Part shown: positions 22,932 through 34,600 of the stretch, piece by piece
Numbering within the stretch: the stretch's first letter is position 1
Layout of the letters: each line of letters begins with the position of its first letter
Assembly (NCBI GenBank): GCA_021208135.1
Contig: JAJOKB010000097.1
Coordinates: 1 to 64,000, forward strand
DNA from: Verrucomicrobiota bacterium
Lineage (GTDB): Bacteria > Verrucomicrobiota > Verrucomicrobiia > Opitutales > Oceanipulchritudinaceae
DNA: 64,000 bases
Direction: 5' to 3'
Made by a program: the position numbers and the translations under genes
The notes under the pieces: model-generated
The model's database searches: none
The model's input: the letters and a program-made list of their open reading frames with translations, nothing else
Told to the model about the DNA's origin: nothing

Positions 22932-24092
22932 ATGAAACATAAATTTCAATACTGCGCGACAATCATCCTGACATGCGCATTCATGACTTCATCAATGACG
23001 GGAGAATCCTCTCAATTCAATCGAAACGGATTTGAACTCTCGGTGGGGGTAACTACCCGTCAATTCGGTGATCTTTCCACATACTCAATTGCAGCATTTT
23101 CGCCACAAAACCTGCCATTAGTAGTCGCAGCTGGTGGAACCCAAGGAAGCCTGAATACAGTAGGTTCAAATCAAACCATGGCAGATAGAACTTACGCTGA
23201 CGGCTTCGTAAGGATCGGCGCAGGAACTGAATTGGATGGCTTAACCCCCTATTGGGGATTTCAAAACGCCTCGCAGATTGCTGCCGGCAGTGTTAACCTG
23301 AGATCTGATCCTCTTGTTACCACAAATCAAATTTCCAGCACAGATTTGCTTGATGGTGATCAAAGCTTTGCAACTGGCCATCACTTTGGGCCTGAATTGA
23401 AAATTGCCTATAGAATGCAAACTAGCGCAGCGCTGAAATGGCGAATAATCGCAGGTGTTTCTGTCAACCAAATCCGTCACCGACAATCCACCTCCACATT
23501 CAGGCAAACACAACAATCCGAGGTCACCAGAGAGTGGGTACAAGACAGCTATGACTTAGGTGGGATTCTCCCACCGTTGGCACCCTATATCGGATCTGCC
23601 ACTGGTCCTGGTCCACTCATTGCCAATGTTCCAACGACAAGAACTATCGTAACTGAGGGACCAACAATAACCCAACAGGCAGAATTGTTTAATAATATTG
23701 ATTACGGCCTGAACCTCCGGGTCTACAGTTGGAACTTAGGCGTTAGCTCAGAAATTAAAGTTGCCACGTCATGGTCGCTATCGGCAGGTACCGGACTGAC
23801 CCTCAATACTGTGGAGGGTGCTAATCACATGAACGAAGTTTTGTTGGTTCGCCACAATTCGGGTCACTCAGAGGCATTGGAAACAATTACCCTGAGGCAT
23901 CGCACACGACATACCTCCTGGGGTTACAACCTGAATATCGCAATAAACTGGCAATTGAGCGATAGCCTGCGTCTATACACCTACACACGCTGGGATTGGA
24001 GTGAGAGTGTTGAAGGAAGGTTGGGACAAGGCAAGTTTGAGTGGGACATGAACGCCGTTAGTTTCGGCGCAGGTTTCACGTTTGCATTCTAG
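22932..24092 (+). CDS. Putative outer-membrane beta-barrel protein, unknown function
   Basis: Signal-peptide-like N-terminus; alternating hydrophobic strands; ends ...DMNAVSFGAGFTFAF with C-terminal Phe. Confidence 0.6.
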   Translation: MKHKFQYCATIILTCAFMTSSMTGESSQFNRNGFELSVGVTTRQFGDLSTYSIAAFSPQNLPLVVAAGGTQGSLNTVGSNQTMADRTYADGFVRIGAGTELDGLTPYWGFQNASQIAAGSVNLRSDPLVTTNQISSTDLLDGDQSFATGHHFGPELKIAYRMQTSAALKWRIIAGVSVNQIRHRQSTSTFRQTQQSEVTREWVQDSYDLGGILPPLAPYIGSATGPGPLIANVPTTRTIVTEGPTITQQAELFNNIDYGLNLRVYSWNLGVSSEIKVATSWSLSAGTGLTLNTVEGANHMNEVLLVRHNSGHSEALETITLRHRTRHTSWGYNLNIAINWQLSDSLRLYTYTRWDWSESVEGRLGQGKFEWDMNAVSFGAGFTFAF

Positions 24093-24161
24093 AATGAACC
24101 CTGCCAATACTGGATACTCTCTGTGAAAAGCTTTATCTGAACAAGGCTCAAGTACAGGAAC

Positions 24162-25400
24162 TCAGCGATCATTGACCGATGTCAATCCAACGCAAAACTG
24201 TTCAATGATTTGCTCAATTCGATCGCTGTCGTCTGGACTACGGCCACAGCGACGGGCGATATCCACTTCATAACCACCCTGAGCAAAAGCATCCGCATCG
24301 GGCCAATAGGCTTCCCAACCATTGCTCATCGTGGACAAAAATATAGGTGCCTGGCACCTGGACCGAAGCCGTTCACTGGCACTGGCAAACCATTCCAAGG
24401 GCAAGGCAACCAATGTCAGGGGTCCCAAGCGCACCAGATCCACCGCTATTGTTCTGCCGCCAGATGACAACCACTCAGTGCATTGCCCAATAACGGGAGC
24501 ACCGGGTGCCAAAGATTGCAGGATCCGACGTGCGAGGTGAATGGGATAAGCAAAGGCATCGCCAACCCTTGTGACAGCAGCAGGATCGGTTTGAGTGGCT
24601 TCCCAAGGATGAATTTCGCCGCTGGCGCCTTGAAAGAACTGCACTCTGAGACCAGGATTCAGGGCCTCCAATCTGGCGCGCATGGCACCAGGCCAATCCG
24701 CGCTGATCACACTGCTTCCTTTACCTAAAACAACAGGATGGACACCGGCACTCACCCAAAGCACCTGGCGATTAGAGTGGGTACTGCGAAACTCAACTAA
24801 AGAAACGCACTTATCCGCTGCGGGTTGAGGTTCCCGGTCGGGAAATTCAACGGGATTCCAACAATGTTTGACACTGCCGTCGGGTTGCGGGACGCGCCGA
24901 TTATAGCCAAGCTCGAGATTCAGTTCGCGTGAGTGAACGGTGACCGACTGCAAATCTTCAAATGCAGACATGAGTAACTGTTCCAACCGAACCTTCAGAA
25001 ATGCACCGTAATCCAACTGGACAGGCAAGGGATCTTCACCTCCTAACTGGGGAATATTGGCGGCAAATCCTCTGCTGATTTCTGCCAATTGTGCGTGAGG
25101 TCCGGAATGGGTATGCGAGCAACATAGCCACACTGAAGAAACAGGGAGATTGAATTTTGCAGCCAGACTCTGCCGCAAGGCATCGGCAACGGGAGACTCC
25201 AGAACGCACAGATCCAGGCTGACCAAAGCAATGGTAACTCCGCCGCCATCCTGCACAATACTGGCTGTGGCGAATAGTCGGTCGAGCACTGCGGTGGCGC
25301 CAAGCGAGACCCTCTGAGCATAACCCACCAATGGACATTCCAGAGGCGGAGTGATATCCACTCGGCCAAACCCGAACTTGATGTTACCGGAATCAGGCAC
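24162..25400 (-). CDS. Neutral/alkaline non-lysosomal ceramidase N-terminal-like hydrolase
   Basis: FGFGRVDITPPLECPLVGYAQR start and VWLCCSHTHSGPHAQL match the family hallmark. Confidence 0.75.
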   Translation of the reverse strand: MPDSGNIKFGFGRVDITPPLECPLVGYAQRVSLGATAVLDRLFATASIVQDGGGVTIALVSLDLCVLESPVADALRQSLAAKFNLPVSSVWLCCSHTHSGPHAQLAEISRGFAANIPQLGGEDPLPVQLDYGAFLKVRLEQLLMSAFEDLQSVTVHSRELNLELGYNRRVPQPDGSVKHCWNPVEFPDREPQPAADKCVSLVEFRSTHSNRQVLWVSAGVHPVVLGKGSSVISADWPGAMRARLEALNPGLRVQFFQGASGEIHPWEATQTDPAAVTRVGDAFAYPIHLARRILQSLAPGAPVIGQCTEWLSSGGRTIAVDLVRLGPLTLVALPLEWFASASERLRSRCQAPIFLSTMSNGWEAYWPDADAFAQGGYEVDIARRCGRSPDDSDRIEQIIEQFCVGLTSVNDR

Positions 25401-26650
25401 GTTTTAATTTGGCAACTCGCACGACCCGTTGAGCCCCATATGGATTGAGGCTGGCACGGAAAGTGAACATGCCTTTGGTTTGATCCTGCCAGAAGTCCAG
25501 CGTTTCACCGTTATCCGTCCAACTCACAGATCCAATCTGTGGCAGACGCCCCTCCAGTGTATGAAGACCGTCACCGCGATCGGCGGCGGCCAAGTGCATA
25601 TTGTCGCGAATGGGGACATTAAAAATAAAGGCGTACAAATCCTTGCCATCATCCAAAACGAAATTGCGCCCACGGGTAACGACCCCTGCAGGACGACCAT
25701 CGTAAATGCAAGGCGCACATTGATGAATCCATTCGCCAACAATCTCCAGAGCTGCCGCTTCATAGGCAGGGAGGGAACCATCACCCTTTGGCCCGACATT
25801 AAGCAGTAGGTTCGCTCCCGCCCCACGGCATACGGCCAAAGTCTCGATCATTTGCGCCGGACTCTTCATCGAGTAATCCTTTGCCGCAATCCCCCAATGG
25901 CTATTGAAGGTCTCACACATTTCTTTGGCCACATAACGGGTGCCCGACTTTCGCCCCAGCGGCAATCCCTGTTCGAATGTTACAGCATCAAGCTGCGGGT
26001 GACCAACTGCACCCAGGTTGCCAATACTGGAATTGTTGATAATAATGGCTTCGGGCTGGTGCTCGCGAATCATTCCGTACAAGGCGTCTTCTTGCCAATC
26101 ACGCTCGCGGCGAGCCCAGTTGCCATCAAACCAAAGTCCGTCAATCCGACCGTATTCAGTACACAGTATCTTCACTGAATCACGCAAATAGGATTGGTAA
26201 CCATCCCAATCCGCGTCAAATCGAGGTTCCCACCAATCCAGGGTAGTGTGGTAAAAGAAAATGCCCATTTCATGTGCCCTGCAGGCATCGACATATTCCT
26301 TCACCAAATCGCGACCGCATGGAGCGTGCAGCGCATCGTATGTATTGAGTCCCCTGGTATCGTAGAGCGAAAATCCGTCATGGTGACGCGTCGTAAGACA
26401 AATGTAGCGAAAGCCGACTTTTTTTTGCAAACCGCACCAAGGCATCGGCATCAAAAGCCTCTGCGGTGAAGCGCTGCATGAGTTGACCATAGACTTCCTG
26501 AGGGATTTTATGATGGAAGCGATACCACTCGCCGTCTGCCTGCACTGAGTAGAGACCCCAGTGCAAAAACAGACCGTAGGCCAGGTTTTCGTAACGTTGT
26601 AAACGCGCGGGAACAGCCGGTGATCCCGGTTGGGTAGTGGTGGATTGCAT
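25393..26650 (-). CDS. Alpha-L-fucosidase (GH29), frameshift at 26419-26426
   Basis: YENLAYGLFLHWGLYSVQADGEWYRF; GRIDGLWFDGNW nucleophile region; LLLNVGPKGDGSLP; removing one base from the T8 run joins VRFAKK to VGFRYICLTTRHHDGFSLYDT. Confidence 0.92.
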
Positions 26651-26683
26651 TGTGTGTAGGTAGGTTGGGAGAAAAACTGCTGC

Positions 26684-27543
26684 TTACAAACGGCAGGTGC
26701 GGATGCTGTGCGCAATGATGCCCTTGGCACCTAGGTCGGAAAGCGAATCAATGACCTTATTCAGACCCTTTACTTTGACCATTGCAGCCACAGCCAACCA
26801 GTCAGGTTCACTGACCGGCGAAAGGGTTGGGCTCTTCACGCCTGGCGTGAGACGACAAGCTGTGTCCAACTGCGCTTTGGGAACAACATACTCGAGCAAG
26901 ACGTAAGACCGGGCCACTAAAATTCCCTGCAGGCGCTTGAGCAAAGCGTCCAGCTGCGGGGGCGTCGGAGAGGCAGCACCGTTCATATCCGGGCCGATGA
27001 CAATCGCCTCCGAGTGCATGATTGGCTCACCAGTTATCTTGAGCCCGGCTTCAGTCAATGTTCTGCCCGATTCAACCACGTCGGCAATGACATCTGCGAC
27101 CCCCAACTGCACCGAAATTTCGACTGCTCCATCGAGGCGAATAATGTTGGCTGAGACGCCACGCTTAGCGAGATCCTGCTCGACTAAGTGCGGGTAACTG
27201 GTAGCCACCCGCATGCCACCAAAATTGCTCTGGAGTGAGTGAAAGCTCTTGCGGAATGGCATAACAAAAAACGACTACGGCCAAAATTCAGCGCGAGCAG
27301 TTCGCGCACCGGTGCTCCGCTATCCATCATCAAATCACGTCCGGTAATCCCGGCACCTATGATACCAGAGCCGACATAAACGGCAATATCACGTGGCCGG
27401 AGAAAAATAAATTCCACTTCATGTTCGGCATCGCGCACGACCAATTCGCGGCCAAACCGACGGCAGGCATAACCCGCCTCGCGTAAAATTTCCAGTGCCA
27501 CTTCCGAGAGGGCACCCTTGTTCGGTACTGCAACAGTGTACAT
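26684..27543 (-). CDS. hisG: ATP phosphoribosyltransferase, frameshift in the T-run near 27260
   Basis: [41 protein letters not shown], then [21 protein letters not shown] and [12 protein letters not shown]. Confidence 0.9.
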
Positions 27544-27554
27544 ATAAAGGCTGA

Positions 27555-27818
27555 TTAAAGATATTTGTAGACGTCTTCAAGCTCGATGTCGCATGCGATC
27601 ATCATAACCTGCAGATGGTAAAGCAATTGCGAAATTTCCTCAGCGGTCTTCTCCTTGCCTTCGTACTCCGCTGCCATCCACACTTCACCGGCTTCTTCGA
27701 TGACTTTTTTGCCGATAAAATGCTTACCCTTGGCCAGTGCTTTCACCGTCCCGGAAGCGGGATCGCCCGCTGCCGCTTTGGCACTTAACTCAGCAAATAA
27801 TTGCTCAAATGTTTTCAT
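27555..27818 (-). CDS. hisE: Phosphoribosyl-ATP pyrophosphatase
   Basis: [37 protein letters not shown]; next to hisG. Confidence 0.93.
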   Translation of the reverse strand: MKTFEQLFAELSAKAAAGDPASGTVKALAKGKHFIGKKVIEEAGEVWMAAEYEGKEKTAEEISQLLYHLQVMMIACDIELEDVYKYL

Positions 27819-27908
27819 ACAGGGCGTCAGCTTGGACAATACAAATACAAGCGCAATCTAAAGTTGTTTGACATGCGGTAAACAATGTGCACTTTCATGC
27901 ACTTTGTT

Positions 27909-27986
27909 CGGGGCATAGCGCAGTCTGGCTAGCGCATCTGCTTTGGGAGCAGAGGGTCGCAGGTTCGAATCCTGCTGCCCCGACCA
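27909..27986 (+). tRNA. tRNA-Pro (anticodon TGG), CCA encoded
   Basis: Acceptor CGGGGCA/TGCCCCG, anticodon arm TCTGC-TTTGGGA-GCAGA, T-arm GGTTCGAATCC, 3' ACCA. Confidence 0.95.
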
Positions 27987-27990
27987 TTTT

Positions 27991-30142
27991 TCACTGAACC
28001 ACAGACAAATACTTGGCCAAGGTATTGAACAGCTGGTCAGGAGTAACCGGTTTGGTGAGCCAATCGTTCATGCCAACCTGCTCACTCGCCTTGCGATCTT
28101 CTTCTGCTGTCAGTGCCGTCAGCGCAATGATAGGAACGGAGTCAAATCCCGGTTTGGCCCGAATTTGCCGGGTAGCTTCAAGGCCGTCCATGTGCGGCAT
28201 TTGCAGGTCCATCAAAATGAGATCATAGTTTTTTTCATCCACAGCTGCCACAGCCTGTAAGCCATCGTAAACGCAATCCACTGTCAGCCCCATGCGCATA
28301 AGGAGTTGAGAGGTGACGCGGCAATTGATCAATGATCATCCACCATTAAAACCCTGGAAGATTCAAAGGTGGGCCGGTTGGGTTTATCGGAGGAATTTTT
28401 GGTGTTACTCATCGGGAAGCAATCGTGCAAAAGCTGCAAAAATCGTTTCTTGCGCAGGGGCTTCATGAGCACATTTTCAAAAGTATCCTCGCGCTGCAAA
28501 TCCCCGATGCGCATTTGATTCCAGTAGCGCAAGCGGATGGTTTTACAGACGGGCTCAGCCGGTTGCATTTCCAGATTTCCGTCGATCATCAAAACCCTTT
28601 TGCCAAGACCGTCCAACAAAGGGGTTCGCAAATAGTCCTGCCATGCTTGATCCGGTGCAAAAGCCCGGCATTTCAGGCCAACCGATTGCAGCCAGGAAAC
28701 CAACACCTCGCGCCAACCTGCGCATGAGTCCACCACGCACACCTCACAGTCGCGCTTGGCCGCTTCAGGTATTTCCACCTGCTCAACGGGTCCACAGGGC
28801 AGATCCAGGCAGAATCGGAAGCAAGAACCGGGTCCTTTGCGATTGTGTAATTCCAAAGTACCTCGCATGGCCTCTGCCAATCTTTTGGAGATCGCCAAAC
28901 CTAAACCAGACCCCCCATAGAGCCGGGTATTGGAGCTATCCATTTGGCTGAAGGGTTCGAATAACAGATATCTTTTTTCCGCAGGTATGCCTATTCCGGT
29001 ATCGTCAACATCGATCGTAAGCCGTGCACGGCTTTGTTCGGAATCCATGTAGGCACACTCCACACGGAACGTGACTGTGCCTTTGGCAGTAAATTTGACT
29101 GCGTTGGACAGCAGGTTATTGAGGATTTGCCGTAACCGATGAGGATCCCCCTCCAGCCATTGCGGCAGTTGCCATGGAATGTTGGTAACAAAATCAAGTT
29201 CTTTGGCCTGAGCGTTGCCAGTCATCAACTCAGCCAAATTTTCAAGCAAATCGCGCGGACTGAAGCGAATGCTTTCCAGTGTCAGCCTATCGGCTTCAAG
29301 CCTCGAATAGTCCAACACTTCGTTGAGTAAATTGAGCAAGGTTTCGCCGCTGATTTTAGCGTTTTCGTTAAAATGCTTTTGCTGCGTATCGAGCTTTGTT
29401 TCCTCCATCAGATTGAGCATTCCCAACAGACCGTTGAGAGGTGTTCTGATCTCATGACTGATATTGGCCAAAAATGCGCTTTTGGCTCTGCTGGCCTGCT
29501 CTGCCAATCGGGTCTGGTGCTCTGCCTCGACAATGGCGCGATGCAACTGTTCGTGCAGTTGGCGACGGCGGACCTGCTCAGACATGATGAGGCCAAGGAT
29601 CACAGTGACCACCGGATAAATGGTAATGACCGGCAACCAAATCAGCGGCAGAGTTTGGCGTGCGGTTTCCGCATCAAAAAGCAAGCTGAGTACCAGCAAC
29701 ATGACCGCATGAACGATTAAACCAAACCAGAGAAATTGCCAGACAGGCCCCTCCGACAAGCGGTGCACCAAAAACTTGCGCCAAAGTAAACCAATCGCGA
29801 TGGATGTACAGATTACAAAAACGCCCGGCACCGCGCCACACCGCCGTGCCAAAATCTGAAGGCCCCCGCCATTACTCCCGGCAATGATCGCGGGGATGGG
29901 ACCCAGGAATAAGCTGCCAATGGATAACAATACAGAACGGGTATCAAAAATGGCACCTGATTCAGCAATGACCGCAGAAGCCATGACCGCTACCGCCACC
30001 AATCCCAACATAACCCCACTGACCACCTTGCCAAGGAAGTGCCCTTTGCATCCACACGTTCGCCCATTAACAAATAGATGACAGCCAAAGCTATCAGCAA
30101 AATGCCGTTTTTGAACATGCCGATAAGGAGCACTGTATCCAT
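27991..30142 (-). CDS. Hybrid sensor histidine kinase (5TM LytS-type sensor, HisKA/HATPase, receiver), frameshifts near 30030 and 28330
   Basis: ANISHEIRTPLNGLLGMLNLME, DDTGIGIPAEKRYLLFEPFSQMD, GSGLGLAISKRL; receiver DLILMDLQMPHMDGLEATRQIR; sensor LGPIPAIIAGSNGGGLQ. Confidence 0.9.
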
Positions 30143-30308
30143 GCTGGCAACTATTACTATAAGTAGAATTGCTGATAACAACTACAAAATTGCAATGTGT
30201 TTGGGCAAATTAGTAAAAACAGAGGCGATTTCACAAACTTCATACGGCGCAAAATTTGCGATTGCGAGGTGGACATTTGAGTACCGTCAGCCAATTTTGA
30301 CGTTCCCC

Positions 30309-31652
30309 ATGACCTACTACACAATTACAGAATTCGGTGCTGTAAGCAGTACCCAACTTGAACACGCATTACCAAATGCAACAGGCATTCAGGCGGCGAT
30401 TGACCAGGCTTACGATGCCGGTGGAGGAACCGTTGTCGTCCCTGCCGGCTGCACCTTCATCACCGCCAGCTTCGAACTGAAGTCAAACATCACCTTATTG
30501 CTCGAACCGGGTTCACGCTTGCTCGCTTCACCGGACATTACACATTACCACAACCGCACCCATGAAGAGTTGTTTGCCAAGGCAGACTTTGGTCGCTTCT
30601 GGATTTGGGCGGATGGCGCGGAAAATCTATCCATCGCAGGCAGCGGTACTCTGGATGGCAACAGTCCAGCATTCACCAAGGAAAGGCGTGCGGAAAACAC
30701 CGTGGCATTGAACCCCAGGGCTCAGAGTTTGGTTTTATTTGGCTGTAATCGACTCCGTTTGTCTGGTTTCGAAATGCGCAATTGTCCATCCTGGGCGCTC
30801 AGACCGTGCGGGTGCAACGACGTGGTGATCGAAGGCATCACCATTGCTTCTGACATTGGTCTGGTGAATACGGACGGGATCGATATCGACTGCTGCAAAA
30901 GGGTGGTGGTGAAAGGATGTATTATTCGCTGCGGCGACGACGGGATTTGCCTCAAAACCAGACGTGAAGCTGCCCAGCAGTACGGAAGTTGCGAAAATAT
31001 TCTGGTGAGTGACTGCATTGTACAGTCTTCCTGTGCCGCTATTAAAATAGGTACCGAATCGTGGGCGGACATCCGCAACGTGACCGTTTCCAATTGCATT
31101 GTGCACGACAGTCATCGGGGGTTAGCCATCGATGGTCGCGATGATTCTGTGATTGAGAATATCAGCTTCCACAACATCACTGTGCACACCAAACTCAGCC
31201 ACCCGGTATGGTGGCATGAAGGGGAACCGATCATAATGTGCCCTGTGCCCCGGCCAAGCGGCGCACAGCCCTCGATTGTGCGCAATGTAACCTTCAGCGA
31301 TATTCGCATACGCGCCGAGCGCGGCATCTTTATTCAGGCGAGCAGCGCACGTCCAATTGAAAACCTGGTATTCCGCAACATTGATTTAACAATTGCCAAA
31401 GAGACCGGGTACAGCGCGAACAAGGTGGATCCCCGCCCCTGCCCGCCAGATTTTAAACCAGCTGGCAGCACGGCCAAAGCAGAGGCAACCCAATGGGGAT
31501 CGCTGTGGCTGCACGACTGTCCGCACTTCTTTGCGGAAAACGTCAACGGCTTGCAGATCGAAACTATGCGCATCGACTCGAAATTAGGCGCTGCCGCAGA
31601 TGCGGCAAAAGCGCCGCAATTTCACAACGTACAGGACCTGATACAGAAGTAG
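30309..31652 (+). CDS. Glycoside hydrolase family 28 (polygalacturonase-like)
   Basis: FGAVSSTQLEHALPNATGIQAAIDQAYDAGGGTVVVPAG start; NTDGIDIDCCKRVVVKGCIIRCGDDGICLK catalytic Asp region; start chosen at MTYYTITEFGA. Confidence 0.9.
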   Translation: MTYYTITEFGAVSSTQLEHALPNATGIQAAIDQAYDAGGGTVVVPAGCTFITASFELKSNITLLLEPGSRLLASPDITHYHNRTHEELFAKADFGRFWIWADGAENLSIAGSGTLDGNSPAFTKERRAENTVALNPRAQSLVLFGCNRLRLSGFEMRNCPSWALRPCGCNDVVIEGITIASDIGLVNTDGIDIDCCKRVVVKGCIIRCGDDGICLKTRREAAQQYGSCENILVSDCIVQSSCAAIKIGTESWADIRNVTVSNCIVHDSHRGLAIDGRDDSVIENISFHNITVHTKLSHPVWWHEGEPIIMCPVPRPSGAQPSIVRNVTFSDIRIRAERGIFIQASSARPIENLVFRNIDLTIAKETGYSANKVDPRPCPPDFKPAGSTAKAEATQWGSLWLHDCPHFFAENVNGLQIETMRIDSKLGAAADAAKAPQFHNVQDLIQK

Positions 31653-31699
31653 GTCCTTGCTCTTTGTCAGAGGGTCCCAATCGCGGGTAAGAGCGCCGA

Positions 31700-34600
31700 C
31701 TATTCCGTAGCTGTCGTCTTGCCCGCTGCTTTGTCTGCCATCAACTGCAACATCCGGTAATGCGCTTCGGCCTGCTTTTGCGCCTCGGCTGCCAATTCCT
31801 GAGCGCGTTTTGGATCCTTGATACGCAACATTCCAAATCGCGACTCGGCCGCCATGAATTCGCTCATGGATAAAGATGGTGGCTTGGAATCGAGCTTCAG
31901 TGCCGGCTCACCGGCATGGACCCGACGAGGATCAAAGCGATAAAGCGGCCACAGTCCTGAATTCACGGCATTTTGCTGATGATCCAAACCGGAACACATA
32001 TCAATGCCGTGTGAGATGCAATGGCTGTAGGCAATAACAACGGAAGGTCCATCGTAGGAACTGGCTTCAGTCAGAGCCTGAACTGTTTGGGTGTCTTTGG
32101 CACCCATGGCGACTTGGGCGACATAGACATGCCCGTACATCATGGCCTGCAGCCCCAGGTCTTTTTTGGGCAAAGCCTTCCCGGCTGCAGCAAACTTGGC
32201 AACAGCTCCCATGGGCGTGGCTTTCGATGATTGCCCCCCGGTATTGGAGTAGGTTCCGGTATCCAACACCAACACATTGATGTTGGTTCCGCTGGCAAGC
32301 ACGTGATCAAGTCCACCAAACCCAATATCATAGGCCCAGCCATCACCACCCACAATCCACACTGCCTTGTGCACCAGATAATCGGCTAACGCGTTCAGCT
32401 CACGAGCTTCCCACACGGGTAGATCAACAAGGTAGGAGCGCAGAATGCGCACGCGCTCACGTTGCCGACGCAGAGCCTGGGTATCTTTCGCGTTCTCTGA
32501 CAGGATTCCGTCCACAAGATCGGCGGGTAAGGATGGAGCCAGTTTGTTCAACAGCGCTTGGGCAACGCCACGCTTGTGATCCAGCGCCACTCGCATACCC
32601 ATGCCAAATTCGGCATTGTCTTCAAAAAGCGAATTTGCCCAGGCAGGTCCCCTGCCCTCTGCATTCACCGCGTAAGGTGTGGTGGGTAAATTCCCGCCAA
32701 AAATCGAGGAACAGCCGGTGGCATTGGCGATCATCATGTGATCGCCATATAGCTGACTGAGCAGTTTGATGTATGGCGTTTCTCCACAACCTGCGCAAGC
32801 GCCGGAAAATTCGAACAGGGGTTGCTTGAACTGGGTATCCTTGACGGTAAACTTGAGGTTCTCCGTCGACGGTTCAGGCAGATCCAGAAAATAGCGAAAA
32901 TTCTCCCGCTCGCGATCGCGGATGGGTAATTGCGGCTCCATGAGAATGGCGCGGCGATCAGGAGCCTTCTTATCTATTCCCGGACATACTTCGACACAGA
33001 TGCCGCAACCCGTACAGTCTTCCGGAGCCACCTGAATGGTAAACAAATTCCCGGGATTCTCCCTCGATTTAAAGGTAATGGATCTGAATGAATCCGGTGG
33101 ATTGAGCAATGACTGCTCGGGATAAAATTTGGCCCGGATAGCAGCATGGGGACACACAAATGCACATTTATTGCACTGAATACAGATGTCTGGCGACCAT
33201 ACTGGAATTTCCTGGGCGATGTTGCGCTTTTCATATTTGGTGGTGGCTGTCGGCCAGATTCCATCCACAGGAAAGGCACTCACAGGCAATAGGTCACCTT
33301 TATTGCGCAAAATTACGGCCGTCACCTTGCGCACAAAATCAGAGGCTCCTTCCAGATTCAGTTCCTCACGATTAAAATCAGAAGTTGCCTGTCCGGGAAT
33401 AGCAACCTCGTGCAGTTGCGCCAAGGTTGCATCGACGGCCTGGAAGTTTTTCGCAACGACTTCCAGGCCTTTTCTACCATAGGTTTTTTCAATCGCACGT
33501 TTGATCTTGGCGATTGCCTCATCACGCGGAAGCACACCCGAAATTGCAAAAAAGCAGGTTTGCATGATGGTATTGATCCTGCCTCCCATGCCAGAATCCC
33601 GCGCCACATGGTAGGCATCGATCACATAAAACCGCAGTTTTTTGGTGATGATCTGCTCCTGTACTTCGCGCGGCATCGCCTGCCAGACCCGATCCGCCGG
33701 ATAAGTGGTGTTCAACAAAAACACTGCTTTGTCAGCGGCATTTTCCAACACGTCATACTTCTCCAGCAGATTGAATTGATGGCATCCAATAAAATGCGCC
33801 TTGCCAATCAGGTAGGGTGCGCGGATGGGGTTTTTGCCAAACCTCAAATGGGAAGTAGTCATCGCACCCGACTTTTTCGAGTCGTATACAAAGTAGGCCT
33901 GCGCATAGTTTTCGGTTTCGTCACCGATGATTTTAATCGTGTTTTTGTTGGCCCCAACAGTGCCGTCAGACCCGAGCCCAAAGAAAATACTGCGGAACAC
34001 GTTGCTGTCTTCCAGATCGAATGCATAGTCCACATCCAGAGACAGCCCGGTAACATCGTCCACAATCCCTACCGTGAATCGGCGCTTGGGCTGCGACTTG
34101 GACATCTCGGCAAAAATCGCGCACACCATCGCGGGAGTGAATTCCTTGGATCCCAGACCATACCTTCCCCCAATGATACGCGGACAAAAATCAGCTGGCA
34201 TCAGGCCGCTTTCACGTCCTTCCTGCAATGCCGTAACCACATCCTGATACAGAGGTTCGCCAAGGGCTCCCGGCTCCTTGGTCCGATCGAGCACTGCAAG
34301 CGTCTTTACGGTTTGCGGCAATGCGGTCAGCAAAGATTGAAGGCACAAGGGCCTGAACAGACGCACTTTCAAAACGCCGAGCCTGGCGCCTTGATTGTTT
34401 AGATAAAACACTGTCTCCTCAATGGTTTCACAGGCAGAACCCATGGCCACAATGACATGCTCGGCCTCTCGGTGACCCACATATTCAATCAGATCGTACT
34501 CGCGACCTGTCACTTTGGTGAAATCAGCCATAACCTCACGCACGATGGCAGGTGTCCGGTCATGATATAGATTAGCCGCCTCCCGGGCTTGAAAGAAAAC

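Noticed and set aside
33410-34402. 330-aa plus-strand ORF
   Set aside because: Antisense to the intact, strongly recognisable nifJ; no plausible domain
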